Shown here: piece after piece, positions 24,115 to 31,573 of the stretch | Layout of the letters: each line of letters begins with the position of its first letter | Numbering within the stretch: position 1 is the first letter of the stretch | DNA from: JAABRT01 sp038259155 | GTDB lineage: Bacteria; Gemmatimonadota; Gemmatimonadetes; Gemmatimonadales; Gemmatimonadaceae | Assembly: GCA_038259155.1 (NCBI GenBank) | Contig: JBBSPE010000039.1 | Span: 1 to 31,573 of the forward strand | Length of the DNA stretch: 31,573 nucleotides | Direction: 5' to 3' | Translations under genes and position numbers: made by a program | The notes under the pieces: model-generated | Databases searched by the model: none | What the model was told of the DNA's origin: nothing | Seen by the model: only the letters and a program-made list of their open reading frames with translations

Positions 24115-24245
24115 ATATGGCCACACTGCGGGGTTCACACTCCCTTCCAGGCCATCGCTCATGCTCAAGATCTGCAGAACGTCGGTCGCCCTTTTCGCTG
24201 TGCTGCTGCTCGCCACCACGGCATGCCGCGACACCGACATCGTAA
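24111..24245 (+). CDS. Candidate small ORF 2 overlapping the fccA start (44 aa)
   Basis: ATG 24111 lies 4 nt after GGAGGAG (24100-24106), the strongest ribosome site near fccA. The frame runs across the fccA start (24161) in another frame and ends at TAA 24243-24245. The peptide has no recognised domain. It may couple translation into fccA, or mark a frame error in this stretch. Confidence 0.25.
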   Translation: MNMATLRGSHSLPGHRSCSRSAERRSPFSLCCCSPPRHAATPTS

Positions 24246-24541
24246 CGCCCGACGCCAGCGTCACCCGCGCCGCCCCTTCGCCCGCTGAACAACGGACCGC
24301 CCCCTCCGCCGCCGTACACCCCGGCCGTGCGCTCGCCGCCAACTGCTTTCAGTGTCATGGCACGAATGGCGAAGCCTCCGAACTCAAGATCGCGGGAATC
24401 GGCGCGTCGGCGCTGCAGGAAAAGTTCGCCGAAATGCGCGCCGAGCATCCCGGGCGCAACATCATGAACGTTCACGCGCGCGCCTACACACACGCTCAGA
24501 TCAACCTGATCGGCGACTACTTCTCCAAGCAGGAGTACTGA
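24161..24541 (+). CDS. fccA: Flavocytochrome c sulfide dehydrogenase, monoheme cytochrome subunit
   Basis: This 126-aa protein has a lipoprotein signal ending LLATTAC (Cys22), so it is likely tethered to a membrane on its outer side. One heme site CFQCH is at 62-66, and Met102 in NIMNVHARAYT is the likely axial ligand. The order cytochrome-flavoprotein with a 2-nt gap before the next ATG, and the partner's identity, assign it to FccA. The subunit takes electrons from the FAD of FccB during oxidation of sulfide to sulfur or polysulfide. Only one heme is present, as in Chlorobium-type rather than diheme Allochromatium-type enzymes. Its own ATG has a weak ribosome site; two small ORFs with strong ones lie just upstream. 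Confidence 0.85.
   Translation: MLKICRTSVALFAVLLLATTACRDTDIVTPDASVTRAAPSPAEQRTAPSAAVHPGRALAANCFQCHGTNGEASELKIAGIGASALQEKFAEMRAEHPGRNIMNVHARAYTHAQINLIGDYFSKQEY
24531..24535 (+). promoter_or_regulatory. fccB ribosome site inside fccA end
   Basis: AGGAG lies 8 nt before the fccB ATG 24544 and within the last codons of fccA. It sets the fccB start and indicates co-translation of the two subunits. Confidence 0.75.
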
Positions 24542-24543
24542 CC

Positions 24544-25845
24544 ATGGAACGCCGCAACTTCCTGCAGAGTCTGGGCGCGGCCGGGCTCAGCCTCGCCGCC
24601 TTCCGGTCCGTGCTTGCCCACTCGTCAGTCACCCCGCTCGGCGCAAACGGACGAGTGGTCGTCGTGGGAGGTGGCATGGGCGGTACCACCGCCGCCAAGT
24701 TCCTTCGCCTGTGGGGTGGTCCCGGGCTTGACGTCACGCTGGTGGAGCCAAACGCGACGTACTTTTCGAACATCTTCAGCAACATGGTGCTCACCGGCGA
24801 GCGGTCGCTGAGCCAGCTCGGTTTCAGCTACGCTGCCCTCAAGAGCAAGTACGGTGTGAAGGTCGTCTCCGCGTCGGTCACCTCGATGGACCCGGGCGCG
24901 CAGCGTGTCACGCTGTCCAACGGAACCACCCTCTCGTACGATCGCCTGGTCCTCTCCCCGGGCATCGATTTTGAACCGCTTCCGCTGAGCGGATCGGCCG
25001 CAAACCAGGCCAAAATCCTGCACGCCTGGCAGGCCGGTGCACAAACCACGGCGCTCAAGGCGCAGATTCAGTCGATGACCAGGGCCGATACGTTCATCAT
25101 CACCATTCCCCCCAAGCCCTACCGCTGCCCGCCAGGGCCCTACGAGCGCGCCTGCGTCGTCGCGGACTACCTCAAGCGCGTGAAGCGGGGCGGAAAGGTG
25201 GTCATCCTCGATGCCAACAACGGCATTCAGGCAGAGCCCGTGAACTTCACGCGCGCCTTCGACGTCACGCACAAGGGGATCATCACCTACGTGCCGAACG
25301 CGATCATCACAGGGATCGACGCCGACACCATGACGGTGAGCACGGCTGGCGCCGGCAGTTTCCGGGGGAAGGTCATCAACGCCATCCCGACGCACCGGGC
25401 AGGGAACCTGATCACGGCGTCGGGGATCGGGCTCGCCAATGCCCCGGGCCCGAACGGCGTCCCTGGCAAGTATGCCGGCGTCGACGTGCTGACCTACGAA
25501 TCGACCGCCGTACCTTTGGTGCACGTGCTGGGAGACGCCTCGGGCACCACCCAGCCCAAGGCAGGCCACATCGCCAATGCCGAAGCCAAGGTGTGCGCCG
25601 CGGCCATTATCGAGCTGCTCAGTGGTGGCACCGTAAACCAGGAGCCGATGACCAACTCATCGTGCTTCACACCCATTACCCGCACCACCGCGTCATGGCT
25701 CTCGGTTGTGTACCGCTACGATCCGAGTACGCAGACCATGGTGCCAACGGGGAACGGCGTCACGGAATCGCTCGGTGCCGACAGCGAGAACTACAGCGAC
25801 ATGCTGACGTGGTTCACGAACCTCATGGCCGACACGTTCAGGTAG
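24544..25845 (+). CDS. fccB: Flavocytochrome c sulfide dehydrogenase, FAD subunit
   Basis: This 433-aa protein carries a Tat leader (MERRNFLQSLGAAG) for export of the folded flavoprotein. A Rossmann dinucleotide site VVVVGGGMGG lies at 38-47. The conserved YRCPPGPYERA (193-203, Cys195) and the C-terminal Cys374 (NSSCFTPI) match the redox-active cysteine pair of FccB/SQR-like enzymes. VHVLGDAS (326-333) is the second FAD contact, and the C-terminal domain is the FCSD flavin-binding type. With FccA it oxidises sulfide in the periplasm and passes electrons to cytochrome c. In a heterotroph this is likely detoxification or supplementary electron supply, which is inference. A terminator-like hairpin follows. 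Confidence 0.9.
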   Translation: MERRNFLQSLGAAGLSLAAFRSVLAHSSVTPLGANGRVVVVGGGMGGTTAAKFLRLWGGPGLDVTLVEPNATYFSNIFSNMVLTGERSLSQLGFSYAALKSKYGVKVVSASVTSMDPGAQRVTLSNGTTLSYDRLVLSPGIDFEPLPLSGSAANQAKILHAWQAGAQTTALKAQIQSMTRADTFIITIPPKPYRCPPGPYERACVVADYLKRVKRGGKVVILDANNGIQAEPVNFTRAFDVTHKGIITYVPNAIITGIDADTMTVSTAGAGSFRGKVINAIPTHRAGNLITASGIGLANAPGPNGVPGKYAGVDVLTYESTAVPLVHVLGDASGTTQPKAGHIANAEAKVCAAAIIELLSGGTVNQEPMTNSSCFTPITRTTASWLSVVYRYDPSTQTMVPTGNGVTESLGADSENYSDMLTWFTNLMADTFR

Positions 25846-25860
25846 CACCAGAGGTCGCAC

Positions 25861-25901
25861 CGGGCAGCGTCACGGCTCAGCTGGTGCGCTGACGCTGCCC
25901 G
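25861..25901 (+). terminator. Hairpin downstream of fccB
   Basis: Arms 25861-25872 and 25890-25901 are a perfect 12-bp inverted repeat with a 17-nt loop, beginning 15 nt after the fccB stop. No T run follows. It likely ends or protects the fccAB transcript. Confidence 0.6.
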
Positions 25902-25936
25902 CGTGCGCCGCCGTTCGCTCCACCGGTCGTCGGAAC

Positions 25937-26626
25937 TTGGCCGGCGAAACACGGGTTCGCCAAGTGACCCTCGATGCGAGTACGCCGGTGAGTGATCCAG
26001 ACAGCAGGCCCCTCCGCCCGTCCACGTGGCGTCCATCCCGCGCCGCACGGTGGCTGCTGCGGTGCGCGCTCCTCCTGTTCGCTGTCGGTGGCTGGTCCAG
26101 GCCGATGCCTCCAGCGGTCGAGATGCCGGTGACGCTGTTTGCCTATGACCGTGCCGACGAGGCCGAGTGGGAAGTCGTCAACGACGGCGTGATGGGCGGT
26201 CGGTCCGCGGGATTCGTGACGGTGGCGGACGGCACCCTGCGCTTTACCGGAACGCTCGTGACGCAGGGTGGCGGCTTCACCTCAGTGCGCGCCCGACGCG
26301 CGATTGACCTGACGGACCAGATCGGGCTTGAGCTCCGGGTGCGCGGGAGTGGGCGCCAGTTCGAGGTTGAGCTCGACGATGGCGTGCGAAGCGACGGGCG
26401 ACGAAGTATCTCCCGACGGGCCGCGTTCGCCTCCGCGACGGATTGGACAGTGATTCGCGTGCCGTTCACCACGCTCCGGAACACCGTGTTCGGGCGGACG
26501 GTGAATGCCCCACCAATTGATCTCGCGCGCATCCGCGGCGTGGGGCTGTATATCGCGGATGGTCAGGATGGACCGTTCCGTTTGGAGGTGGACTACATCC
26601 GCGCCTATGGCGCCGGCGAGCAGTAG
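25937..26626 (+). CDS. CIA30/NDUFAF1-like domain protein
   Basis: The frame opens at TTG 25937 (229 aa); GTG 25988 (212 aa) is an equally plausible start, and neither has a good ribosome site. A membrane or signal segment (RWLLRCALLLFAVGGW) lies at about 38-53. The rest is a galactose-binding-like beta fold with EWEVVNDGVMGGRSAG and a C-terminal GLYIADGQDGPFRLEVDYI, typical of CIA30 (complex I intermediate-associated protein 30) domains. Bacterial members are widespread and of unknown function. The protein would be anchored at or exported across the membrane. It follows fccB on the same strand, but a hairpin lies between them. Confidence 0.8.
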   Translation: MAGETRVRQVTLDASTPVSDPDSRPLRPSTWRPSRAARWLLRCALLLFAVGGWSRPMPPAVEMPVTLFAYDRADEAEWEVVNDGVMGGRSAGFVTVADGTLRFTGTLVTQGGGFTSVRARRAIDLTDQIGLELRVRGSGRQFEVELDDGVRSDGRRSISRRAAFASATDWTVIRVPFTTLRNTVFGRTVNAPPIDLARIRGVGLYIADGQDGPFRLEVDYIRAYGAGEQ

Positions 26627-26640
26627 GAATCATCCAGTCG

Positions 26641-26672
26641 CCGGCCGCCGCGACTCACGGTCGTCCGGCCGG
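26641..26672. terminator. Nested hairpin between convergent genes
   Basis: Outer arms 26641-26647 and 26666-26672 (7 bp, GC-rich) enclose an inner 4-bp stem (26651-26654 with 26660-26663). It lies between the stop of the CIA30 gene and the last codons of the opposing hydrolase, so it could end either transcript. No T run is present. Confidence 0.4.
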
Positions 26673-28037
26673 CCTCGCGTGCTCGAGCACCAGCCCGCCC
26701 GCCGTCCCGCGCTTGAAGCCCTTCCAGTACGTATGGGTTGCCTGCGGCTGGCCCTCGCGATCAAGGGCGTACACGCCGTCCTTGCCGTTCTGCACAACCT
26801 CCAGAAATCCAAGTCGCGTGCTGTCGCCCTTGAGTCGGGCGTCAAAGTGCGCGGTCGCGAAGTGCGCCAGGATGTTGTTCATGCGGCGCGTGTCCCAGAT
26901 CGGATCGGCGTAGTGCGTGTACGGGAATGACTTGAGCGTCTCCGAAAAGGCGTAGCTCTCCGCCGGCGCGGGCATGGGTGCGGCCGCGTTGTGCCCGGCG
27001 CCCAGAAACGTGAGCAGATAGCGATCGGCGTTCACGGCGCCGCGAAAGATGGCCTGAGTGCCATTTTCGTAGCCGGACACCTGATCATCGCTGCCGGCGA
27101 CGAACAGCGTTGGCGTGCGAATGCCAGCGAGTCCGGCGGCATCCCAGAACCCTGACTGCATGCCCCAGGGGCCAATGGCCACCGCCGCCTTGATGCGGGT
27201 GTCAATAGAGGAGGACTGATAGGCGGGGTTGTCGGCGCTGCGCTCGAAGAGGAGCCGGTTGGGCGGCGCGCCGGGAAACGATGCGGCGGCCGCGCTGTAT
27301 CCACCCCCAATCACGTTTACGAGGCCGTAGCCCCCCATCGAATACCCAACGATCCCTGTTCGTGTGGCATCGACTCGGCCGGCGAGGAAGTGGCCCGAGT
27401 TCGCCGCGCCAAGCCGCGCGAGCTCGTTCAGCACGAAGAGCTGATCGTACGGTCGATTGTAGAGTGTGATGGCAAACGCCTGCGCGTCGTCGTACGTACT
27501 GCCGGTGTGATCGATTGACGCCACGATGTAGCCCTTGCTCGCCAGATTCTCCCCAAGGTGACTGAGGAGATACCGATTGCCGGGGTACCCGTGCGAGATG
27601 ATCACCAGCGGGAACGGACGGTCGGCGGCGATCGGCTCGGCGTCCCGATGCGCCTGGCCGCGGAGTGTCACCACCACCGATGGGTCGCGCAGGATGGCGC
27701 GATACTCGCCGTCCTGCGCTGTGTTGGCCGCCCCGGCGGGATACCACACCTCGAGTGTGAGTGGTCGTGCTCCGCGCACGGTGGGACCGCCAGTCTGTGT
27801 GCGCTGCACGTCGGCACGGTCCGGATCGGTGACCGTGATGGTGCGCACCCCTACTGGGTACGCGCCGTACGCCGCGAGCTCCGGAGCCAGCGGCGTGACC
27901 ACGTCGATCCGGTTTTCGATGCCGCGTTCAATACGGTTGGCCGCGGGGGCCTGTGCGATGGCCGGCGCGGACAGTGTCAGACTCAGAAGCACCGCGACAG
28001 GCAGCTTGGGCAGGCTCGAGCGTGTTGGTTGACGCAT
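26655..28037 (-). CDS. Secreted alpha/beta hydrolase (PAF-acetylhydrolase/dienelactone-hydrolase type)
   Basis: This 460-aa protein from ATG 28037 (TTG 28055 would add 6 residues) has a signal peptide ending SAPAIAQA (about residue 30). The alpha/beta hydrolase core shows an oxyanion HGYPGN (149-154), nucleophile GYSMGG (231-236, Ser233), acid AGSDDQ (314-319, Asp317 or Asp318) and His349 (LGAGHNAA). The layout, including DHTGSTYDD after the core strand, resembles PAF-acetylhydrolase-like and dienelactone-hydrolase-like esterases. The substrate is unknown. A small membrane-protein gene lies 81 bp upstream on the same strand and could be co-transcribed. Confidence 0.85.
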   Translation of the reverse strand: MRQPTRSSLPKLPVAVLLSLTLSAPAIAQAPAANRIERGIENRIDVVTPLAPELAAYGAYPVGVRTITVTDPDRADVQRTQTGGPTVRGARPLTLEVWYPAGAANTAQDGEYRAILRDPSVVVTLRGQAHRDAEPIAADRPFPLVIISHGYPGNRYLLSHLGENLASKGYIVASIDHTGSTYDDAQAFAITLYNRPYDQLFVLNELARLGAANSGHFLAGRVDATRTGIVGYSMGGYGLVNVIGGGYSAAAASFPGAPPNRLLFERSADNPAYQSSSIDTRIKAAVAIGPWGMQSGFWDAAGLAGIRTPTLFVAGSDDQVSGYENGTQAIFRGAVNADRYLLTFLGAGHNAAAPMPAPAESYAFSETLKSFPYTHYADPIWDTRRMNNILAHFATAHFDARLKGDSTRLGFLEVVQNGKDGVYALDREGQPQATHTYWKGFKRGTAGGLVLEHARPAGRP

Positions 28038-28118
28038 GGCGATGTATTGCTCCAAGGATTCGTGATGGTGACGGCAACTCTCGACACGTCGTGGCTTTCA
28101 CCAGTCAGCCATCGACTC

Positions 28119-28394
28119 CTAGCCCAGCCAGGCCGTGAATCCCCAGAAGAGCAGGCTGCACACCAAGCCACTGACCAGCGCGAAGCGAACACGCTCGCGA
28201 CGGCTCCAAAGGAAACGACCGGGCGGGATGGGCTGCATGATGTCGTTGATCATGAGTCCGGCAATGATGGGAAGCCAGAGGGGCATGTCCACGCCCAGTC
28301 GTCGAGCGCCGAGCAGCACTGCGATCACGCCGAGCAGCACGACGCCGCCGACGATCAGACGACGCACCAGGAACGCGCGATCTTCGCTCGTCAC
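28119..28394 (-). CDS. Small three-helix membrane protein, unrecognised
   Basis: This 91-aa ORF starts with GTG 28392-28394, with a gggagag purine stretch about 14 nt upstream. It has hydrophobic segments at about 13-29, 38-52 and 71-91, separated by short charged loops (GARRLG, WSRRERVR) consistent with positive-inside topology. The hydrophobic pattern and in-frame length make it more credible than the overlapping alternative frames here. No family is recognised. It lies upstream of the secreted hydrolase gene on the same strand. Confidence 0.6.
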   Translation of the reverse strand: MTSEDRAFLVRRLIVGGVVLLGVIAVLLGARRLGVDMPLWLPIIAGLMINDIMQPIPPGRFLWSRRERVRFALVSGLVCSLLFWGFTAWLG

Positions 28395-28749
28395 CCGAGC
28401 ACGTCCGCACTCTCCCGACCTTTCGGGCGGGCCACGTCTGCGCAGCTGGAGAATGATCGGCAGGGCACAGCTGGGAACCTAGCATGGAGGACGCGTGCCC
28501 ACCAAACGTGGCTTGGCACGGTCTCCCGTGTGATCGCGCCCGCTGGCACGGTGCCTTGCCAGGGCCTCGATCAGCACCACGTGGGCACAAACGCCGGCAC
28601 ACGTTCGTTAGGCCATTGAACACACGGAAATGCGCAGTGCATTACCGTGCCGGGCGCACGTGGCGACGCGCCAGATTGTTCATCACGAGAATGTGCGCAT
28701 GAGATTCATGCAGTCTGTTTTGTGATTGTGCTGTTCGAAGGAGCTTGAC
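28395..28749. other. Upstream region between small membrane protein and FAS1 gene
   Basis: No convincing gene is visible in these 355 bp, which form a divergent control region. They contain a 6-bp inverted repeat (ctggca/tgccag, 28543-28562) with an inner ggcac/gtgcc dyad, and a 6-bp dyad at 28697-28711 (gcatga/tcatgc, 3-nt spacer). The last part is AT-richer than average and probably holds the FAS1 promoter, but no clear -35/-10 pair can be assigned. Confidence 0.5.
28737..28743 (+). promoter_or_regulatory. FAS1 gene ribosome site
   Basis: GAAGGAG lies 6 nt before ATG 28750. It fixes that start over the upstream in-frame codon at 28726 and rules out a missing signal peptide due to a wrong start. 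Confidence 0.8.
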
Positions 28750-29211
28750 ATGACGACCACGACTGAGAGCGGGACCGCAGCGACTGTTGCGCTGCACGAT
28801 ATTGTTGACACCGCTGTTGCCGCTGGCAGCTTCACCACGCTCGTGGCTGCCGTCACGGCGGCCGAGCTTGGCGCCACGCTCAAGGGTACGGGGCCGTTCA
28901 CCGTGTTCGCACCGACGGATGAAGCGTTTGCGAAGCTTCCCGCCGGCACGGTCGAGACGCTCCTGAAGCCGGAGAACAAGGGCAAGTTGGTAGACATCCT
29001 CACCTATCATGTTGTGCCGGGCAAGGTCATGTCCAAGGATATCGCGGGCAAGGCCATGCACGTGAAGACGGTACAGGGTGCTGATGTCGCGATCGACGCC
29101 ACCAATGGTGTGACGGTTGGCGGCGCGAACGTCGTGACGGCCGATATCGACACCACCAACGGCGTCATCCACGTTATCGATGCGGTCATCATGCCGCCGA
29201 CGGCTGCGTAA
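28750..29211 (+). CDS. FAS1 (fasciclin) domain protein without signal peptide
   Basis: This 153-aa protein is almost entirely one FAS1 domain: LHDIVDTAVAAGSFTTLVAA, GPFTVFAPTDEAFAKLP, LTYHVVPGKV and the C-terminal GVIHVIDAVIMPP. It is closely related to the lipoprotein encoded at 14412-14963, but its N-terminus (MTTTTESGTAATV) has no hydrophobic segment or lipobox. The strong ribosome site at 28737-28743 supports this start. So it appears cytoplasmic, or is exported by a route not visible here. FAS1 domains bind other surface molecules. A 17-bp terminator hairpin follows 20 bp after the stop. Confidence 0.93.
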   Translation: MTTTTESGTAATVALHDIVDTAVAAGSFTTLVAAVTAAELGATLKGTGPFTVFAPTDEAFAKLPAGTVETLLKPENKGKLVDILTYHVVPGKVMSKDIAGKAMHVKTVQGADVAIDATNGVTVGGANVVTADIDTTNGVIHVIDAVIMPPTAA

Positions 29212-29231
29212 CTCGCCGCTGCAAGCAGTGC

Positions 29232-29267
29232 AATCGAGCCGTGCAGCAGTTGCTGCACGGCTCGATT
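29232..29267. terminator. Strong bidirectional terminator, 17-bp perfect stem
   Basis: Arms 29232-29248 and 29251-29267 are perfectly complementary over 17 bp, with a minimal loop. T-rich sequence follows on the + strand (ttgctt). It sits between the convergent FAS1 and metalloprotease genes and probably serves both. Confidence 0.8.
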
Positions 29268-29316
29268 TGCTTGTCCCCTCGTCTGTGGTGACCGTGACCG
29301 CGAGGCTGACGCGACC

Positions 29317-31573
29317 CTACTTCTTCGGATCGAGGGAGTTGTCGATGCGAATGATGGCACTCTGAATGTGCAGCTGCGTTGCGCGATCGCCGCGATTGGC
29401 CGCGCGGCGGAGATCGTTGCGCAGCGTGACCAACGAGCCGCGGGCCTGCGACTTCGCATCTTCGCTCAGTTGCACGAGGGTGATGCCAAACTGCTGGGCC
29501 TGCGCCACCTGCGCCGGATTTGGCGGCGGCGGATTGATCTTGCGGTCCATCTGGGTGAGATAGTCGTTCTGCAACTCACGGCGGAACGCATCGATGGACT
29601 GGCCAGCGGCGAGTTCCGACCAGATGCCTGATCGCAGATCATCGAGTAATCCCGTGAGCGTGTACACCGAGCTCTTGTTGGTGGCCAGCGCCTCTCCCTC
29701 GAGCAACCGGTTGAAGCGCCCGTCGTTCAGCAGGTTGGAGAGAATACGCGACTGCGCACCGTTGATCCGGTCCATCATGCCGCCCGCCTCGATGCGCGCC
29801 GCGATGTCGGGACGAATGAGATAGGTGGGCGTCTCGAAGACCTTGTCGTTGAGGAACTTGACGGCCTCGGCCTGTTTGGCCTTGGAGATTGCCACGTACA
29901 CCGGTCCGGCCTGGCTGCCGGACTTGTACTGCACCGTGCCGCCGCCAACCAGGGTCGCCACGTGGTTGGCTTCGGTGGCCCACTGGCCAACCGTGCGATC
30001 GTAGATCTCCTCGAGGTCGCTGTTGTCCTCGCCGGGACGCTGGGCCGCGCCCACGATGTAGCCCATGGTGCGCTCGATGTTCTTGAACCCGAGTGTTGTG
30101 CTCTTCACCGGATCAGCATCACCAACCGCCTCACTCTGCGTACCGAATGCGCCAAACGCGTTGTTCGACGAGAAGCGATACCAGGGCACCGTATCCTGGA
30201 TCTGCGACCAGCGCTCAAGCGTGGGCATCTCGGCGACTGACGTCGTCGCGTTGGGAATGGGTGTGTAGCCCCACATGATCGCGTACTTGTCGTACGGTCC
30301 GATGCGCGGAATGAGATCATTGATCGCGATGCCGTCTTCCGGCTGCGCCACATAGTTGAAGCGCGAGTAATCCATGATGCTGGGACTGTGCCCCATCTTC
30401 GCGGTCCACGTCTTGCTGCGGACGCTGTCGGCGGGATACGTGGAGCTGCCGATCTGGTCGTGCTGCAGGCCGAGCGTGTGCCCGATTTCATGTGCGACGA
30501 CGAACTGCAGCAGACGTCCCATCAGCGAGTCCGGGAACGGGAACGTCCGCGCGCGTGCGTCGAGTGCCGAGACCTGCGTGAAGTACCAGTCGCGCTGCAG
30601 GTTCAGGATGTTGTGGAACATGCGCACGGAGCCGTTCAGAATTTCTCCGGTGCGCGGATCATGCACGTGGGGCCCCACGGCGTTCTCCGTGGTGCTCGGC
30701 AACCAGCGAATGAGCGTGTTGCGAATGTCTTCCGGCGACCAGTCGGGGTCGTTGACCGGCGCATCCATCGCGACGATGCCGTCCTTGAAGCCGGCGGCTT
30801 CGAACGCCGCCTGCCAATCGGTGATCCCGTCGCGCACGTACTTCTTCCACTGCTCGGGCGTTGCTGGATCGACGTAGTACACAATGGGCTTCTTCGGGTA
30901 GCAGAGATTGCCCTCGCGGCGATCAGAGCACTCGAGTCGATACTTGGTGATGTACCGGCGATCTGCGGATCGATGTTCGGCCGTGCCGAAGTCCACGTTG
31001 CGGATGCTGAAGTATCCCACGCGCTCGTCAAAGCGACGCGGCACCATGGGGACGTCCGGCAGGCGCACCAAGCTCCAGTGCGCGAGCACGGATGACGCGG
31101 CGCGCGGCACGCCCGGCGGTCCAGCGGCGGCACCGGTTGCCGCGACGACGCCCGTCTGGGTGGCTTCGATTTCCACGTTGTCGGGGAACGCAACCACGCG
31201 TTCCACGAACGATCGGGACGCGTCGAGCTGGCCGCGAATCGCAGCCAGTTCCGGAATCGACGTGGTGAACAAACGCGTGACATCGATGACTGCGGCGCTG
31301 TCGGGTCCGTACGATTCCACGTTGAAGACGGCCACAACCGGTGCGTAGTTGGACGCCTTGACGGCATTGTACACCGAGGCCGTGGTGTCGCCGGCGACGA
31401 TGTCGAAGGCGGGCGAGCGCAGAATGATCCGGTTGCCCTGCCGTTCCCAGCGCAGAGTGGCTTCGCCAAACTGATCACCACCATAGTTCACGCCACCGCG
31501 GCCGTTGGGGTTGGCCGCAGCGGCTGCCGCGTACCGGCCCACCACGAGCTGATCCTTGTTCAACTCCTTGGCC
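29317..31573 (-). CDS. Zinc metalloprotease, metzincin type (DUF5117/DUF5118-like), N-terminus outside window
   Basis: About 751 C-terminal residues are present; the frame is open to the right edge and no start codon is certain. The metal site HEIGHTLGLQHD (codons at about 30492-30457) is a full HExxHxxGxxH, and the SIMDYSRFNYVA turn (about 30350-30385) is the metzincin Met-turn. Upstream are CYPKKPIVYYVDPATPEQWKK-type segments and downstream a helical C-terminal domain ending NSLDPKK. This matches the large 'zinc-dependent metalloprotease' family with DUF5117/DUF5118 N-terminal domains found in Bacteroidota and Gemmatimonadota. Such proteins are normally secreted; the signal peptide would be outside this window. 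The substrate is unknown. Confidence 0.88.
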   Translation of the reverse strand, partial: AKELNKDQLVVGRYAAAAAANPNGRGGVNYGGDQFGEATLRWERQGNRIILRSPAFDIVAGDTTASVYNAVKASNYAPVVAVFNVESYGPDSAAVIDVTRLFTTSIPELAAIRGQLDASRSFVERVVAFPDNVEIEATQTGVVAATGAAAGPPGVPRAASSVLAHWSLVRLPDVPMVPRRFDERVGYFSIRNVDFGTAEHRSADRRYITKYRLECSDRREGNLCYPKKPIVYYVDPATPEQWKKYVRDGITDWQAAFEAAGFKDGIVAMDAPVNDPDWSPEDIRNTLIRWLPSTTENAVGPHVHDPRTGEILNGSVRMFHNILNLQRDWYFTQVSALDARARTFPFPDSLMGRLLQFVVAHEIGHTLGLQHDQIGSSTYPADSVRSKTWTAKMGHSPSIMDYSRFNYVAQPEDGIAINDLIPRIGPYDKYAIMWGYTPIPNATTSVAEMPTLERWSQIQDTVPWYRFSSNNAFGAFGTQSEAVGDADPVKSTTLGFKNIERTMGYIVGAAQRPGEDNSDLEEIYDRTVGQWATEANHVATLVGGGTVQYKSGSQAGPVYVAISKAKQAEAVKFLNDKVFETPTYLIRPDIAARIEAGGMMDRINGAQSRILSNLLNDGRFNRLLEGEALATNKSSVYTLTGLLDDLRSGIWSELAAGQSIDAFRRELQNDYLTQMDRKINPPPPNPAQVAQAQQFGITLVQLSEDAKSQARGSLVTLRNDLRRAANRGDRATQLHIQSAIIRIDNSLDPKK

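Noticed and set aside
28543..28562. Sigma-54-like promoter (tggcacg...ttgc) upstream of the FAS1 gene
   Set aside because: There are 11 bases between the GG and GC elements, where sigma-54 requires 10, and the match is also explained by a local dyad. The implied leader would be nearly 190 nt.

Overview
The window is high-GC DNA with dense, mostly well-formed genes. The gene families fit a Gemmatimonadota (Gemmatimonas-like) heterotroph: a DUF4159/DUF4175 membrane cluster, Gln-rich repeats, a PadR regulator next to an ADOP-type permease, many secreted peptidases and FAS1 proteins, and a DUF5117-like zinc metalloprotease. The phylum assignment is inferred from gene content and style; no rRNA gene is present.

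Region 1 (1-9807, + strand) is a tightly packed operon. It holds the end of a DUF4159 protein, a 1241-aa DUF4175-like membrane protein with Gln/Gly repeats, a secreted TPR protein, a secreted protein with a GATase-like core, and an 873-aa fusion of a JAMM (RadC/JAB-type) metal site to a DinG-type iron-sulfur helicase. Each gene starts on the stop codon of the one before it (GTGA overlaps, or TGATG in one case), so translation is probably coupled throughout. The first genes resemble the end of a MoxR/DUF58/vWA (Bat-like) envelope cluster that begins outside the window.

Region 2 (9808-17220) has a fumarylacetoacetase-family enzyme and a membrane-anchored protein cut in two by an in-frame TAG, both on +. 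On the - strand follow gltX, tRNA-Ser(GCU), a CPBP-like membrane protein lacking its catalytic residues, a FAS1 lipoprotein, and an acyl-CoA synthetase paired with a DUF1569 protein.

Region 3 (17221-23452) has an S41 peptidase and an M20 peptidase facing each other. A padR regulator follows, whose start is overlapped by a perfect 13-bp inverted repeat, and then an ADOP permease that has lost an internal segment and its reading frame.

Region 4 (23453-26626, + strand) has a Tat-signal cupin, a flavocytochrome c sulfide dehydrogenase pair (fccA-fccB) preceded by two overlapping small ORFs with good ribosome sites, and a CIA30-domain protein. Region 5 (26627-31573) has a secreted alpha/beta hydrolase, a small three-helix membrane protein, a second FAS1 protein without a signal peptide, and the C-terminal part of a large metzincin-type metalloprotease that runs off the window.

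The most unusual items are the JAMM-DinG fusion with its coupled operon, the padR inverted repeat that also covers the ribosome site, the two damaged genes (amber-split and internally deleted), and the small-ORF arrangement before fccAB. I saw no CRISPR array, insertion sequence or prophage.
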